Positions 24,405 to 37,859 of a stretch of DNA of 64,000 bases are shown here, piece by piece; the first letter of the stretch is position 1, and each line of letters begins with the position of its first letter. Under the pieces are notes generated by a model that saw only the letters and a program-made list of their open reading frames with translations, ran no database searches and had not been told where the DNA came from. The stretch is from Fasciola hepatica (taxonomy: Eukaryota; Platyhelminthes; Trematoda; Plagiorchiida; Fasciolidae). Position numbers and translations under genes: made by a program. Location of the stretch: NCBI GenBank assembly GCA_948099385.1, contig CANUEZ040000129.1:5704001-5768000 (forward strand). Direction: 5' to 3'.

Positions 24405-24511
24405 TTTATTAATGCGAATGAACATGGTTATAGTAGTTTTGCCATCCGTCCGAGAAAAACTTGGGCAAACTGAATACCATCTGCTGGTAAATTTGGATTG
24501 GCTTCTCAGTC
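24405..24511 (-). CDS. A2 terminal exon 18 with stop and poly(A) signal
   Basis: On the - strand the exon starts at 24511 after CAAAGCAG with GAC TGA (stop 24508-24506). The AATAAA signal lies at 24410-24405. Confidence 0.6.
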
Positions 24512-27500
24512 CTGCTTTGGAAAGAAAATACATGTCAAACGAAAAAAAAGAAATTCACAGTAGGTTCTACGTGATAATATAAGGTCTACTGTAGTTGATA
24601 ACCAGAGAGTGTAGAATATACGTCAAGTTGTCAATAATATTTTTCATAACGCAAAATGAGAAGGTTCCGCAACCTATTCACACCATTAGGTTAATCGATC
24701 AAATGGGTGAGCGCAGTTTAAATACATCTCCAAAATTCAAAACTGGAAATTGAAGAAGCTGACATTATGTTGAATATCTTCATGAAGGGCTTCAACTCAC
24801 ACAAGGATATTGGGGGTTTTGTGGCCAGTATGGGCCTTGTGGTCTGTATGCTGCAAACGTGAGACCAAATACGCCATGGAGTGAACAATCGGAATAATAA
24901 AATGAGCATAAATTGTACAAAATTATACTACATATTATGCAAAGCATAATCATATCAATTATTTAGGACTACTTGGGGTTTCTTTTCGCTGAACGCTCGC
25001 CACAGCAATCACTCAATACTATTGGTTAAACCACTTGACAGTGTTCGTTGAAGTCATAGATATAAATATCTCACTCTGGTGACGTACTAATTCTGTTCCC
25101 GTTTCCAGTATGTTGGACGAAGCTTATGTATAAACTCTGATAAAGGGAACATTTCAACGGAAGGATAAAGGATGTCTGGTAAAAAATGAACTTACGTCCC
25201 GGTGCTGCAACAGTACAATGGTGAGAAGTGGTGTTTCATAACAATCATCTAAATAGAAACACAAAATCATCAAGGATTAAAGAAATACTTGTGGTTCACT
25301 CCTGGATGGATTTCAGACGAGAATACGAAAGACAACGGCAAAGGGAAACATCCTCCGAACAAAGAATTGTGAAGCTATACTACGTTCAGTATTACATTTT
25401 ATGAGGTTGAATGAGAAACAACATGTGTACTCACGTCCAGGAGCTGAGTATTGCGAATCATGTTGGAATGTGAAATTTATTTGTGAAATTGAATGAGTAG
25501 GTTTTATGGATGAGAAATATTATTGGGATATGAGTGTTCAACCATATGGTAATTATGGACAGAGACGAACGGAAAATTTTTGGGTTGGTTCCCGAATGAT
25601 CACGCAACAACATCACTACATTAAAATGTCTGGAACTTTAATCTTCTTGAGCAGTTGCCTTTCTCAACAATATAAAACCTACCAGTGCTAGTTGAATCTT
25701 TTTGTAGATTCTATCCGTTTACTCAGCATACGCTTGTTGCAAATAAATTAGATCTTTCAGTATTCATTCTAATCATGTGTTTCATTATGTCTATTCCAAA
25801 GTGTTCGGCAAGATGATGAACATCTCTTGATATACCAGGAAAAACGCATGTCATTGTAGACAGTATGCCAACTCAAATCGGACGACAAGCTATTTATACA
25901 CAGGCATGAAAGAGCATCAACTACGTTGACTTTAACATGGAGGAAGATGAGCTGAATCGAGCGCCATTCTCACTCATTAGTTAGACACAGGCCACAAGGT
26001 TTATCTGGCTACATCATTCAGTGTCCTATACAGAATTCAACCGGATGAGTCAAAATCGGTCAGATATAACAAATTAGCGACGGCCGAGGCAATCAGCATC
26101 CGGTTACTGCGACCCAAGCTTTGTTCAAAATAGAAGCTCGTCCAAGCACTTGAGCTTCCATGGCTAAAGGTCGATGACGTCATTCTCGAATGTGATGCCA
26201 ATCCAGGCCTCTGACGATGACACGTGATTTTACCATGTCCCCTGTTCATCTATCGAATAGTCGGCTAACCAATCGATTGATTGATTGACTGACTGACTGA
26301 CTGACTGACTGGCTTATTGACTAACTGACTAAATGTGTCCTTTTCCTCCCCTTATTTTGTCTCATATGAATGTGATTGTAATTGGGTTGAGAATGGAATC
26401 ACCGTAAACATATGTTCGCATACGCCTTGCTTTCTGATATTCTATAATTGCTTGAGTTATTGTGATGCATCTTCTGACAAACAACATGCAGGAGAAAGGA
26501 TGGCATTTTGATTGGGCTTACGTCCTGGTGCTGAAAATAAATGTAACGATCGTGACATTGACAATTGGCAAAAGACGACTTCGAACACAAATTTTCAAAT
26601 ACCAAATTACGAATATCAGAATAACCTCCACTCGTTCACAAGCCTTCCAGAAATTTGTGAGTCTAGAAATTCGACAGGATCGAAATAGCACCAATCGAGA
26701 GAACCACTTACTGATTGAAGACGTTCATTCGTGATTCACATTACTAACTATGCATGAAGGTCTCCGTTCAATCACAGCGCATACGAACAGACGTTTCCTT
26801 GATTGGATGACTGAGACGTCGTGAGATGTTGGTAAGCCAACGCGTATGACAGATACATAGTACAAACGCGAGAGAATCAAATAGACATAATGAGATAATC
26901 ACTGCATTGACCAGTCTAGCAATTACGTGTGTTTCGACATGAATGCAATATAAATACGGAAAAAGTAGACTTCAGCGTCAAAATCAAGCTTACGTCCTTG
27001 TGCTGAAATCAAGTGCGTAGGACATGAGGGTAACACATGTTATATAATTACAAAACAAAATATTTCCTTAGCTTTTATCGATACACAAATCCAGTTTCTG
27101 ATGGTATTATCGTAAGGCAATATCGAAGAATGATGGGTTCCCGCAGGATTTTGTAAAAGTGATGGATCGGATGTTGCACATTTGGATTCAAGTATTACGA
27201 CAGAATGTACGTGCATCCATTGCCATAAGCAGTAATTGCAATCCGCAATGAAGTCGTTACTAGTACACATACGACTACGTGATGGGTTCGGTTAAAGTTT
27301 TCATGTCATCCAATCGTTGCGGTCGTCCAATATCACACCGATGTGCGCTATGAATCCTAATAAACGATAGTTTGATGCGATGGGAGAAATGTCCGTTCTT
27401 GTTTCGCTTTTCCAATTCCATACTGGAATCAACAGAAGATTATTAGTATGTAATTTCTTCACTTCCATATTAATATTCTACGGTTCGCAGAAGGTAAGAT

Positions 27501-30500
27501 GAATGGGGACAAATCAGTTGTGTATTTTGCAGTGAAATATCGAACACATTACCGGTGATTACATAATAATATTGAGTATTTTACTGTTCAACGTAGGATC
27601 GAGTGGAAGAATTTTGTTGAAAATCTTGGAATAATACGAACACGCGATCTGAACTGGGATTTTAAACAGCAATGAAAATTGTTCCACACCGAACCATATA
27701 TGCAGTTGTCACTTACGTCCTTGATCTGAATGAGAGGATAAATAACGTCAGGTTGCGGGAAACAATTAAATCGAATGCGCATAATTTTATGAAACAAACG
27801 AGTAAGTCCACTCCATGGATTGTAACCATGCGCGCAATTTTCGAGCAAATTTGAGTAAGTTTCTGCCACTTTAAGAAAACAATATTCACATGCTGGTGGC
27901 TCTAATCCGCCAAACAGATGTGTTACGAAACGCATCCCCATTCATCACAGTCAGTTCCTCTGTAACAAACCGTCTATATTTTCTGGGATTGAACCGAATA
28001 GCATGCAGGATGATATCGGTGATCCTCCGTCACTTCCGACGGACGGGAATGAAGCGAGAAAACTAGCAGCTAAATTGGAGGATTAAATTCAAGCTCATTG
28101 TACAAAGTGAATTCCTGCTTTGATTGATATTATTGGTCACACCTAGAGGCTCTTGTTCTTCCAGCACTAATTTAATTTGATAAAATCTATTGCATTGCTA
28201 ATGAACAAATTTAACAAGCGGAGTCATGAAGATGCTCACTGGAACCTATTAGTCAACATAGTTTGTGGCCAAATCCTCACGAATTGTGACTAGTTCTTTT
28301 CAACGGATGAGAAACAAGTCATATAGTGGAGTAAACTTGAATTCATCGATGCACTTAACACCCCGTAGTTGGATTGATGCACTCATCAGGTTTCCACTTT
28401 TTCTTGCATGCGCTTCAACAGCAGTTCATGGGAAAACCCTCATCACGGCGGAGAACATAAAACCCAATAGTATGAGTTGTTCAAAACGCAAGGGTAATTG
28501 CTCTAGTAAAGCTGTGTTGTCCATCATATTAGGGCCCCGCAAGTTAATACTGAAGCCACGTGCTTACTCGAAGTTGTCATTTTTGTACCCATATGGCATG
28601 AGAAACAGTCATGATTTTGACCAACATAAATGAGATGAAAGCAATCAGAGGCGACGTGAAACCTATTTAGATAGGATTCCTGAGAAAGATGGCATTGCCT
28701 CGTAACTGATGGAGGTGGATCCGATGCTGACCGAAGCTCAATATTATTTAACTGGTTTGTACTTTATCATGGATGCAGTTTTATTCAAACACGTAATATT
28801 GATGTCCAATCTCCTGAGAATCCATCGAGATAGACGGCGATGCGCTCACCAGTAATCGTTGTAGTCACAAACCAGTACACCATCACCAATTCATCATGAT
28901 GTGTGATTTATGAAATAATCAAATGGCTGCAGTTAGAAATTGAAAATGTGGTTCCTTCACATACATCGCATTTGTTGATGAACTGTTCAGTCGTTTAGAA
29001 TTAATAACTGAACTGAACTATCTTTTCGGTAATGAAATACACGATTGGTGAGGTTGGAAATAACAACGCACCTCCTCGTTCTGAATGATGAAAGACAAGT
29101 GAGTAAAATGAAGTCAGAAGAGCAGATGTAATTTGTATCAGTCCCGAAATCCACCGAACACATACGCCGTAAATGCCATCTGTATTTATTCTGAAGCATC
29201 GCAGAACTTATGTTGGTTATGATGATGCGTTCCGTTTCATTTTAAGTCCCATAAGCCCATTGGTTTACCGACAGCCAACGGTACAATGCGCAGTTGCCAA
29301 TTCATAGCACCGTGACCTAGCTTGGGTGATTCAGTGATCCCAAGCTTGCTGATGTGGAAACTAGTAGGTCAACAACGGTGGCCCAAAAATGATGATTGTT
29401 CGTGTTGATCTGTGGAATAAGGTAATTGTCATCTGAAAATGAGGATCCACGAAGAGTAGGATCATGTGATTCAAGACCCAGCCAGTATGCACGTTCGCCT
29501 CTGAAAAAATATTACTGCAATGTAACTGATGCTTTCAATTTACGTGAAGTTACATGGCCAAAACTCTACATGAAAATATCATGAGCCATTTGTGTTTAAA
29601 TATTATGCGCCGAACTCATAACTCTCCGTCAATTACAACCACTGACGATCGAAGAAACAAACGTAAATTCTTTCTGTGCAGATTCATCTTATATGCCCGA
29701 CTGAACGAAAGTAGGTAAATTACTATCACATATTTGATTACTAATATCGTCTAACCTACTGTTCCGTTTTCTTCTCGTCCATGTTCTGGAGCTTATATGC
29801 TTCAATTTTAGTTCAGCCAAACTCTGCAAAATGCATTGGCCAAATATCGCAATACATGTCAAGGAAATGTACATAAACATATTTCCCAAAACGATTGTGT
29901 TATAATCCTACTACTGGATTGAGGCTCCAGTAAAATAATGAAATCTGGATAAACCATTCATCCAGAAATTAGTAGTACCGCTGGATGTGGTTCGAAACTT
30001 ACCACCCTGTGCTGAAAATTAAAATACCGATAAGTCAGACGGATCACGAACGACCGCAGTCTCTATTATTTCACCTCTTGCGCTATAGTAGTCTTATGCA
30101 TTCCTAAATGTGAACCACCACAACAAATCATCTAAATAATGGACGGTGAAATTAGTGATGTAAAACCATTCGCATTCTCCCATTCGTTGTCATTTTACCA
30201 ACAATGAAGGCCAATCATTGTCAGAAACTGCTTCATCTTCCTTCTACGGAAATAAATATCCCTGAATTTTATCACCAAGTTTAGCACCAGCAAAACTTGC
30301 ACATTTCTAGAAGATGAAAATACTACTCAATAATTATTCATATCATCCCAATTATTACAAAAATTGCAATATTCCACCTGTGTTCCGCTGGAACAATAAA
30401 TCAGTAAGAGGTCCACATAAGCAAGGTAAACAATTGGTAACACGGACTTACGTCCAGGTGCTGAAGTGCGATGTGTTGAACACAGATTCACATGAGGAGT

Positions 30501-33500
30501 TACATCAACAGACGGCTCGACAAATGAATCAGTAAATAAAACATAACTGACGTGATACAATCATGTAAACGTGGACACCAGAGGATATTTGAATCCGGGG
30601 TGAGATGTTTTCAGATATCCGTGTATTTTGATACACAGATCGGATAACATAGATCACGAAAACATCGAGTTCACCATATGATAACCATATGGATTGAACT
30701 CAGGAGTCCTCAAATGTGATGCCAATTTGTCTGATTGATACTAGATCGTTACAATTTGATATGAAAGTGGAAATGACTCTCGACACCGAAAAACGAAATA
30801 CTCAAATGAATGGGAACACGAATGTTACTTACGACCGGGTGCTGAATACCGAAGAAAAATTGGGTCGTCTTAGAATAGTTCTGAAAAATTATTTCTTGGT
30901 CTTAAATTATTGAACTTATCATGTCGATGTCCCATGGAGTTGCCAGTTATTCCGGACAGGAAAACATAATACAAATCAGTGATACTAGTGTATTCATATT
31001 TCAGTAGTTTGATGCCGGGTAAAACAGAGCAATTTGTTCTAGTTCTTGAATGACAACAGTTTACCGAAATGCGTGGATGAGCATGAGGCGTGACTGATAG
31101 TTCATCACTTACGGCCTTGTGCTGAATGCAGTAGAGTGAATAATACCAATACTTTCATATACGAGCATCCCAGTAGCAAACACACTAGTGGTAGACGTGA
31201 TATCAAAAGCCTCAGTTACATAAGGAGCCCAGTACATCTACCGTAATTTACAAGAATTTCAAAGCCAGTAACGTTCATCTTAATCAGCTCGTTCGGACAT
31301 CGACAAAACAAACTAAGTGTTTTACAAATATGCTCATTTGCAAATTAACTGTTCTTTTCACTCGAAGACAACAATCTTCCGACGGACGAGCGGTCGAATG
31401 GTTTGCCTGTTGTCGTTTACCCTATAGTATTCAGATTCTTGGGCATAGCAAAGCTGCTGATCCAAGACTGAACATAGTTCCGTTTGCAGTAATCATTCAC
31501 TTACTAAGTAGTATATACACTCACCACATTACGAGCAAAAATATTAATGTTAGTTCTAGTGGAATGAGTCTCGGTAGGAATAGAAATAGTAGTAGTACTC
31601 AAAGTAGTGCAAAATTCAGCAGTACAAAGGGAGTAGATTCAAGTATGGTAGAGAAATGATAGTCGACTAGAACACCGGAATTGTCCTCACAATTGGATAT
31701 TGAAAGCCCCTTAGAATAATATTTTTCTTTGCAAGGTGTTGGTTATGATCATTTCGCCACAACAACAGAAGTATTGAGAGAATAACTTACCACAATTTCC
31801 TGAGGGAGAAACAGTATTATTCACATGAAAATTGGAGGAATAAAAACAACAACATTCGATGTTCACCACATGTTCGGGCAACAAGAAGTAGGGAGCATTT
31901 GAGCATACGCACGTATTTTTCAGGTAGATATTTCTAGAACATGACAACATTTCTGGAGGCTAAATAAGTCGATGAATTACATCGATAAACTGTAATATGA
32001 TTGAAATTAAAACGCTCCGTACACAAACAAAGAGCAAAGGAATTTGTTAGAAGCGTATCGAAGTTTCTTCCTCACAATAACTACTTTGTTTAAAGCGCTA
32101 TTGCCTTCAGTAAACGCGATGTGTCAACTCGAGAAGAGTGTAAACTAAAGAAGACGACTGATGATACGACAGTGAGGGGTGTCTATATGGTTGACTCACG
32201 GTTTGGGACTATGAGGAAACAAGTTTTAGATCATTATGTAATTCTATTCGGAGAAGTGCTGTGAAGCATTGTACAAGAGAATGAATTGTTTTGTCAAAAT
32301 AATTTTTTCTAATAAATCGATAATCAGAGGATGAGCATTGTTACTTTGCCCAGTTTTCTTAAGATCGACTTACATAGGAAGCCTGTGAAGTCATAAACGT
32401 TCGCAGTATCAATAAATTGTGAAAGATACCAAAACAGCAAAAGTAAATGTGTCAAGTCACTTTGAAAAGCCGGCAAATCAGTGAATGTAGTACGGTTATT
32501 GAACTGTAAGCCTATGCATATCCACATAATACGATGTTTGTATCTCACTCAAAAACCTATTGTAATGGTAACACATTGGTTGTCACTATTGTAGTTAAGA
32601 CGTCCTGAGCTCTGTATATCCGTCATTATATCTGTAGACATCGAACCAGAATATTCTTGATTGAGTTCAGTACTTTAGCTGGTACCTTTGTACGATTCGC
32701 AATCAAATGGTTGCATCATTTCAGCAAAACAAACTGCAGGATCACGGAGGATCTCACAATTGTCCACAGCACATGGAACGTTGTTCACACACGTGAAAGG
32801 TGATATTGTAAGTGCGTACTGATAATGTCATCTCGTATGATGATAGGACATTCTTCGCGCAAGCACCAAGCTCGGTTACAATGAGCTGAAGGAATACACG
32901 ATCCTCACGTGTGATCGGCCATTTCTTTCAAAATCGATCATTTGGTAAATTATTTTCCTATATAAGACGCAACAATGAGAGCCGTCTCAGTATTACTCAG
33001 TTTCTCGATGATCAGTTGCATCCATATAACCCAAATGCGTAAATTTATTTAGAGATCATACAAACACATCCCTGAAGGACCACATTCCGTGTTGTTTGAA
33101 CTAGATCATTCATGAACAAGCCAAATAAAATAAATGAACAAGGTGAGGGGCCTGTCCGGAACGACGGAGAGAGTCCTCTCAAAAATGACTTACAACATGA
33201 ACCTATCAAGACGAGGGGAATGAGGGAGTAAGCGATTGTTGAAGAATTATGCATTCGTAAAATGTAGCGCATTCACACCTGAACAAACTGGTCACGATGC
33301 ATTTTCAACTGTTTATTACTTGACATCTTAGTTCTCAATTCATCCGGTCAAGAAATTATGACACATCACCCAAGATTTCAAAGAGGGAACACATCTATCA
33401 AGACATTGGCATAAATGAGCTATCTTGATTTGGATTCTCCATATTTCATTGCATTCTCATGGAAGCGCTTCCACAAATCATACGATCAATGACAAAGGAA

Positions 33501-33892
33501 CGGTGATCACTTTTTCATTCATTTGTCAACCATTCTCACATCTACGGATCGAGTGAAAACAGACATGGAGCCATATTTCAAAAACACTTCAAATGTTTTT
33601 GTGCATATTAACCACATACTCACGCACACACCGAGCACATGTATCTTCCCTGCCAACTGAACTTGACAAGCGAACAACTAGAATTGCCTTATTTGAAAAG
33701 TTACTGGAGCGATCGAATGAGGTTATCTATCACCACGTATTCCAAAAAAGCTAGAAAAAGTAATCAAAGGCTACATCAAGTAAGCAAAAATAAGACTATC
33801 TCACCAACTTAAGCATCAGTCTATGACTTACCTCCTTCTAGATCGATCAGTGAAATCAGAACAACGCACAAGCCGATTGTGAGCCAACGCAT
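24506..33892 (-). CDS. Collagen-like micro-exon gene, copy A2
   Basis: Complete set of 18 exons on the - strand: signal-peptide exon, fifteen 9-nt micro-exons, a 50-nt exon and a terminal exon. Nearly all introns are GT-AG with GTAAGT, GTAAGC or GTGAGT donors; e5 has GTAATT and e11 GTGCGT. Joining all exons gives ten successive Gly-X-Y triplets, then Gly replaced by Arg in exon 17, as in A1. One lesion is visible: the e5/e6 junction codon is T|GA, a stop. If e5, with its weak donor GTAATT, is skipped, the codon becomes C|GA (Arg) and the frame is open. Product by inference: secreted protein of about 83 residues. A role in secretion at the host interface is known for schistosome micro-exon genes in general but not shown here. 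Confidence 0.7.
24801..24850 (-). CDS. A2 exon 17: Pro/Tyr/Trp-rich tail
   Basis: 50 nt between TTTGCAG and GTGAGT. Reads PYRPQGPYWPQNPQYPC, differing from A1 by one residue (Pro for Asn) and from A3 by several. Confidence 0.7.
25196..31121 (-). CDS. A2 micro-exons 7-16 (Pro-X-Gly units)
   Basis: 9-nt exons, coordinates on + and sequence on - strand: e7 31113-31121 CACAAGGCC, e8 30833-30841 CACCCGGTC, e9 30452-30460 CACCTGGAC, e10 30003-30011 CACAGGGTG, e11 29072-29080 AACGAGGAG (donor GTGCGT), e12 27717-27725 ATCAAGGAC, e13 26994-27002 CACAAGGAC, e14 26522-26530 CACCAGGAC, e15 25435-25443 CTCCTGGAC, e16 25196-25204 CACCGGGAC. They encode AQG, PPG, PPG, PQG, ERG, DQG, PQG, PPG, PPG, PPG. Every unit keeps Gly. 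Confidence 0.75.
26271..26330. repeat. (CAGT)n microsatellite in A2
   Basis: Inverted counterpart of the tract at 14735-14795, with a different number of units. Confidence 0.9.
31215..31520 (+). mobile_element. SINE-like insertion in A2 (shared with A3)
   Basis: About 300 bp between e6 and e7 that is absent at the homologous place in A1 (near 9200-9260). A weak tRNA-like promoter can be read (GAGCGGTCGAATGG near 31388, then GTATTCAGATTC near 31426). Mobile origin is inferred from presence/absence and the tRNA-like motif. Target-site duplications were not confirmed. Confidence 0.35.
31791..33202 (-). CDS. A2 micro-exons 2-6
   Basis: 9-nt exons: e2 33194-33202 GTTCATGTT, e3 32374-32382 GCTTCCTAT, e4 32200-32208 TCCCAAACC, e5 31981-31989 TTTATCGAT (donor GTAATT), e6 31791-31799 GAAATTGTG. 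Phase-1 reading gives GSC, CFL, FPN, LYR, then a T|GA stop at the e5/e6 junction. All but e6 are identical to A3. Confidence 0.7.
33832..33892 (-). CDS. A2 exon 1: signal peptide
   Basis: 61 nt encoding MRWLTIGLCVVLISLIDLEG plus one base, ending in GGAG|GTAAGT. Same peptide as A3. Confidence 0.8.
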
Positions 33893-33944
33893 TTTCTCGA
33901 ATGAACTAGTGTGAGATGCTGTTGACGATCTTAAACTGATATTG

Positions 33945-33952
33945 TATTTATA
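33945..33952 (-). promoter_or_regulatory. TATA box of gene copy A2
   Basis: TATAAATA on the - strand, 53 bp upstream of the ATG, in the same context as in A1 and A3. Confidence 0.7.
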
Positions 33953-35199
33953 TATATTTTTGCCCAGAACAATTACAGTGACCACTGATTCTGAGACAAA
34001 ACTGTGAAACAAAACGTGGGCGGTTGAAACTGATTCGGTCTAACCACCCTATTTTATGAACTTCACATATTGTCAGCCCGATGAGGAACACGCAAATGCC
34101 GGTGTCCCAGATAAAGTGGAGTTCGATACTCTTGTTTTGAAGGGATTGAAACAGAACTGATGCATTTCTAGCTACCGCACATGAAATGTTCTTATCCCCA
34201 AAACTACATCTCGCCCTTTCCGTGCGCTGCGATGAGTTCTACAAAAATGATATGTCGTGAATATTGTGCAACTTTGTTGTAACAAAAATAGAACGTTGTG
34301 AATTTCATTTAGGACAATGTGAATTTATATTTTGGTGCAAACAAAGTCACATTTCCATTCTGAAATCAGGACACTGGTCCGAAATAATCAAGGTCGCTCG
34401 CAGGTAACAACTGGGACGTAGAATATCCTAGATATTTCATGAAACTCATGGAAAATAATCTTTCGAACTGTTCTCGTCCTTTCAATATGATGCTCTTATG
34501 CTTGTCCAATACACTGCTCGAAGTGAACAAGAGAAATATCATACACAAATAGATTTTCATCATCCTTCGTCCACTTCGTTTTTCGTAGCAACAACAAACA
34601 AGTCAAATCAGTATGGGTTTGATCACTGGTTAAATGTGGTCCTATTGTTAGAATGCAGACGAATTAATAATATGTAGACTGTGAGTATGATTAGAAAAAT
34701 ACATTTCTTATCGCGATATTTTGAACCATTCTGCATTTTTTTCGTACCTGTGCTATTTGTGGATTGGACGTATTGAAATGGGGGATTACTTTATCAATAG
34801 CACGAGACAGGTATGAAACCGAGTAAGTCAACGCACCGAGAGCCACAAACCAAAAAGAGATATTGAACATGTTTTGAAATTAGCCCACAACAAACAAAAG
34901 AAGCTCTGCTGACTTTTTGTTGGAATTCAGCGGGATCTGAGGCGGTCGGTAAAATAGCTGACGTGACGAGCTATCGAACTTAATGTAGACGTTAGAAATC
35001 AGACCAACGGAACCGAACATTTTGTCCAGGGAACTCCGTTTACGTTTCAGTTTCTACAACCACTAACCTCGCACATCTGTGATCTAGTTTCATTCGCTAC
35101 CTTTCAGCATCGCTGAGTAAGGGGCAGTAACTTTAGATGCATCGGGTGTAAAAGACCCAGGAAATGATAGCACTTTGCGAAAATCAAGAAGACGAAGAA

Positions 35200-36240
35200 A
35201 AGAGTTCAAATGCAATTAAGCCCATGGCCTAATGTTCCCATCTATCTGGTTGGCAGATCACGTGGAGCCCCTGTCAAGACAAATTTTTGTGTAGCACTAA
35301 GCCAGTCCTGCCGTAGCCTTTTATTTTACGAAGGTGCAAAACGCATCCCAAACACTTCTAGTCTGTTGATTAGGCTATCTAAGAAAAAGTACAGCTTACC
35401 CAAGTCTTCACTCAGAAGAACAATATTGCCCGCGCAATCCAAGTCAGACCGATGCCACTGTTTTTACACGAGAATCGGGCTATCTCTAGAATCAATTCAG
35501 TTGAAAAAACTAAGAAAAAAGAGCGAAACAGGACAATCGTGATGAACACTGCTTTCCTTGGTCAACTCGGCAGATGATCACTGTAAGCGCGAGCTGGGCC
35601 TCCGGTATTTGCATGCAAGCATTAAAAAAGGGAAATTAGTTTCTCTGGTACACCCTTCAAAGTGATGCAGCGCCAGAGAGCTATGGGTCGACTGAATCGA
35701 ACGCCTCTTTCAGATCAATTAAGACAGAGATTTTGGGTCTACAGAAGTTGTGTCTGTGCTTCAAAGTTTGTCGAAGAGTAAAGATGTGGTTCATACAACC
35801 ACGACCGGGCCTGAAACCGGCTTAATTCCCAAGCGTACACATTTCTGGGATGCTGGATAATCGGTGAAGGATATTCCCGGTGAGCATTTTGGAAGCGGTA
35901 CTTACCACGCTAATTCCCCCGTATTTTCCACATGAGGATCTGTCACATTCCCTGTATATCTGCACAATCACCTATTCACACCAACCTCTGGGAATTGGCA
36001 CACTATCCCAAATAACCCGAAAGAGTTTTGTTAACTTCGAAACCAAAGCTTAACTTCCATTCTTGAAAAAAAATGGAGAAAACTCCATCCGGTCCAGTGG
36101 CTTTGTACCTTCTTCAAGTGACTTATCTCTCATTTACCTCCATTTCTGATGGAGGAATGATATCACCCTGGATCTTTTCTCTGGCAGGTACATCCGGAGG
36201 GTGACTAATTCAATGGCAACAGGCCTCCGGATAGAAAGAA
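35200..36240 (-). mobile_element. Decayed RTE-like LINE remnant in E_B
   Basis: Homologous to about 930-1900 in E_A. The reverse-complement frames still show FRPGRGCMNHIFTL-like and LKEAFDSVD-like pieces near 35700-35820, heavily shifted. Confidence 0.7.
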
Positions 36241-37859
36241 GCGGAATAGTTGGAAATGTTGGAGCACGGTTTTGGAAAGGAATTTTCGAATGCTTGTATA
36301 TGCTTTACAAATTTTAATTGTCCATCTGATCTCTTACAGGTTGCTCAATTTGTTATGTCTTCGTTCGATTTTTGCCTTGACCATACACATAAATACGGGA
36401 ACAAATTGTCCTGGTCTATCCAATTCCACATTGTGAGATTCACATGTGAGAATCACACAGTTTTGTAGTGATAATGGCATATAAATAAGGAGATTGAGAC
36501 ATATTTTTTCTTGGCAGAACTTAGGAAATTGTTGACTGAACTAGCCAAAGCGATGTGCAACATGAAACTGCGAAGAAAAATGCTGATGCCGACCAAAATA
36601 ATAGGGATGTTTTGGGAAAATATTCGCCATTCCTAATCCCTCTCGTCTTATCCAGCGTGACATCTTTCCATTCTAGTCGAATAGCAGTGATTCCTATTAG
36701 AAATGTCATAGTAATCCGAGTTGAGTCGATCTACGGTCGTGTGATGACTATATTCAAGTGTGAACTTAGTGACCAAACACACAAGAGCCACCCCATTTGT
36801 TACACCCGTTTTCCTCGCATGTTCATCTTGTGTACTGATTGGCAAGTCCAGTCAACTATGTTCCAATTTCCCCCAACAAATGTGCGTTTTCTTCTTCTCT
36901 GTTGTACGCAGCTACCAGCTCAATCTGTGTGATTCTTTCCTCCTAATCTACATCCGCCTAAATACGCAGGCCTGACAATTGGCTACACTACTTCTCATTG
37001 TGGACTTGATTTATTTCACTTTGGAATAATCCTCATGACCAAAATAATCCACTGACTGTCCACGACATGATGAAAACTTCCACGAGAATGAATGACCTGA
37101 TTCTGTCTCGTAATCCCGAACTCTTTTTGTTCAAGCTGGATGATATCAAGCTGGTCTAAATTGAGCAAGGGCTCTGATCGGCCTACTGCTCTTACCCGAG
37201 TAACCCAAAAGGAGTTGGCAACTGCTGCATCGCTCAGCTATGACATTTGGTCTCTTTTTGTAACTGTGTCGTTTCAAACCAATATTCTCAACTTTCGGAA
37301 TGAAAGTAACCCATTTGGGGCCTGTATCCATGAATCTTTCTTCTTGAAAAAAGGAGTGCTTTCCTCAAAACAGAGAACAATGCAAGAGGTGGAGAGATAG
37401 TGGTGTAATAACTTGCATTATTTCCCAGTGGTCTGGTTGATTCGATGTTGGCTTCACTTTTTCTACTATCAGTGATCACAGTGTGGTTGGTAAATGTCAT
37501 CCAAATGTCTCGCCTTTTTTGAGACACTGCGCCCAGTTATTTCCACACAGCTGCCTTTTGTTTTCAGAGGGACATCGATTTGTTCTTTGATGGTTTTATC
37601 TTTTTTCTGATTCCACTATAAAATGATGGGTTATGCTCTGTTTTCACTGTTTCCATTCATATGACGACGTACTTCTTGATTGCTTCTGGTTTAAATGATC
37701 TCCGCTTCATCACAACTAGGGAGATGCTATTTAAAACAGAATTATCACCTTCCATCCTGAAAGTTTTCACGAACGTCTGAAAGCTCCCGCTCGTCAGGAA
37801 GAAACAAACGAAGTTTACTTCCAAAAGACAGTCCCTCATCGACATTACCTTTTTTCATA

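Larger units (their letters stand above)
21865..34920 (-). repeat. Arm A2: inverted copy of the micro-exon gene arm
   Basis: Forms a palindrome with A1 (centre near 20743) and another with A3 (centre near 37506, the sum of matched coordinates being almost constant over 31.3-34.0 kb versus 41.0-43.7 kb). Its sequence is closest to A3 at the gene's 5' half and around micro-exons 15-16, and closest to A1 around exons 13-14, exon 17 and the 3' flank, so it is a mosaic. Confidence 0.9.
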
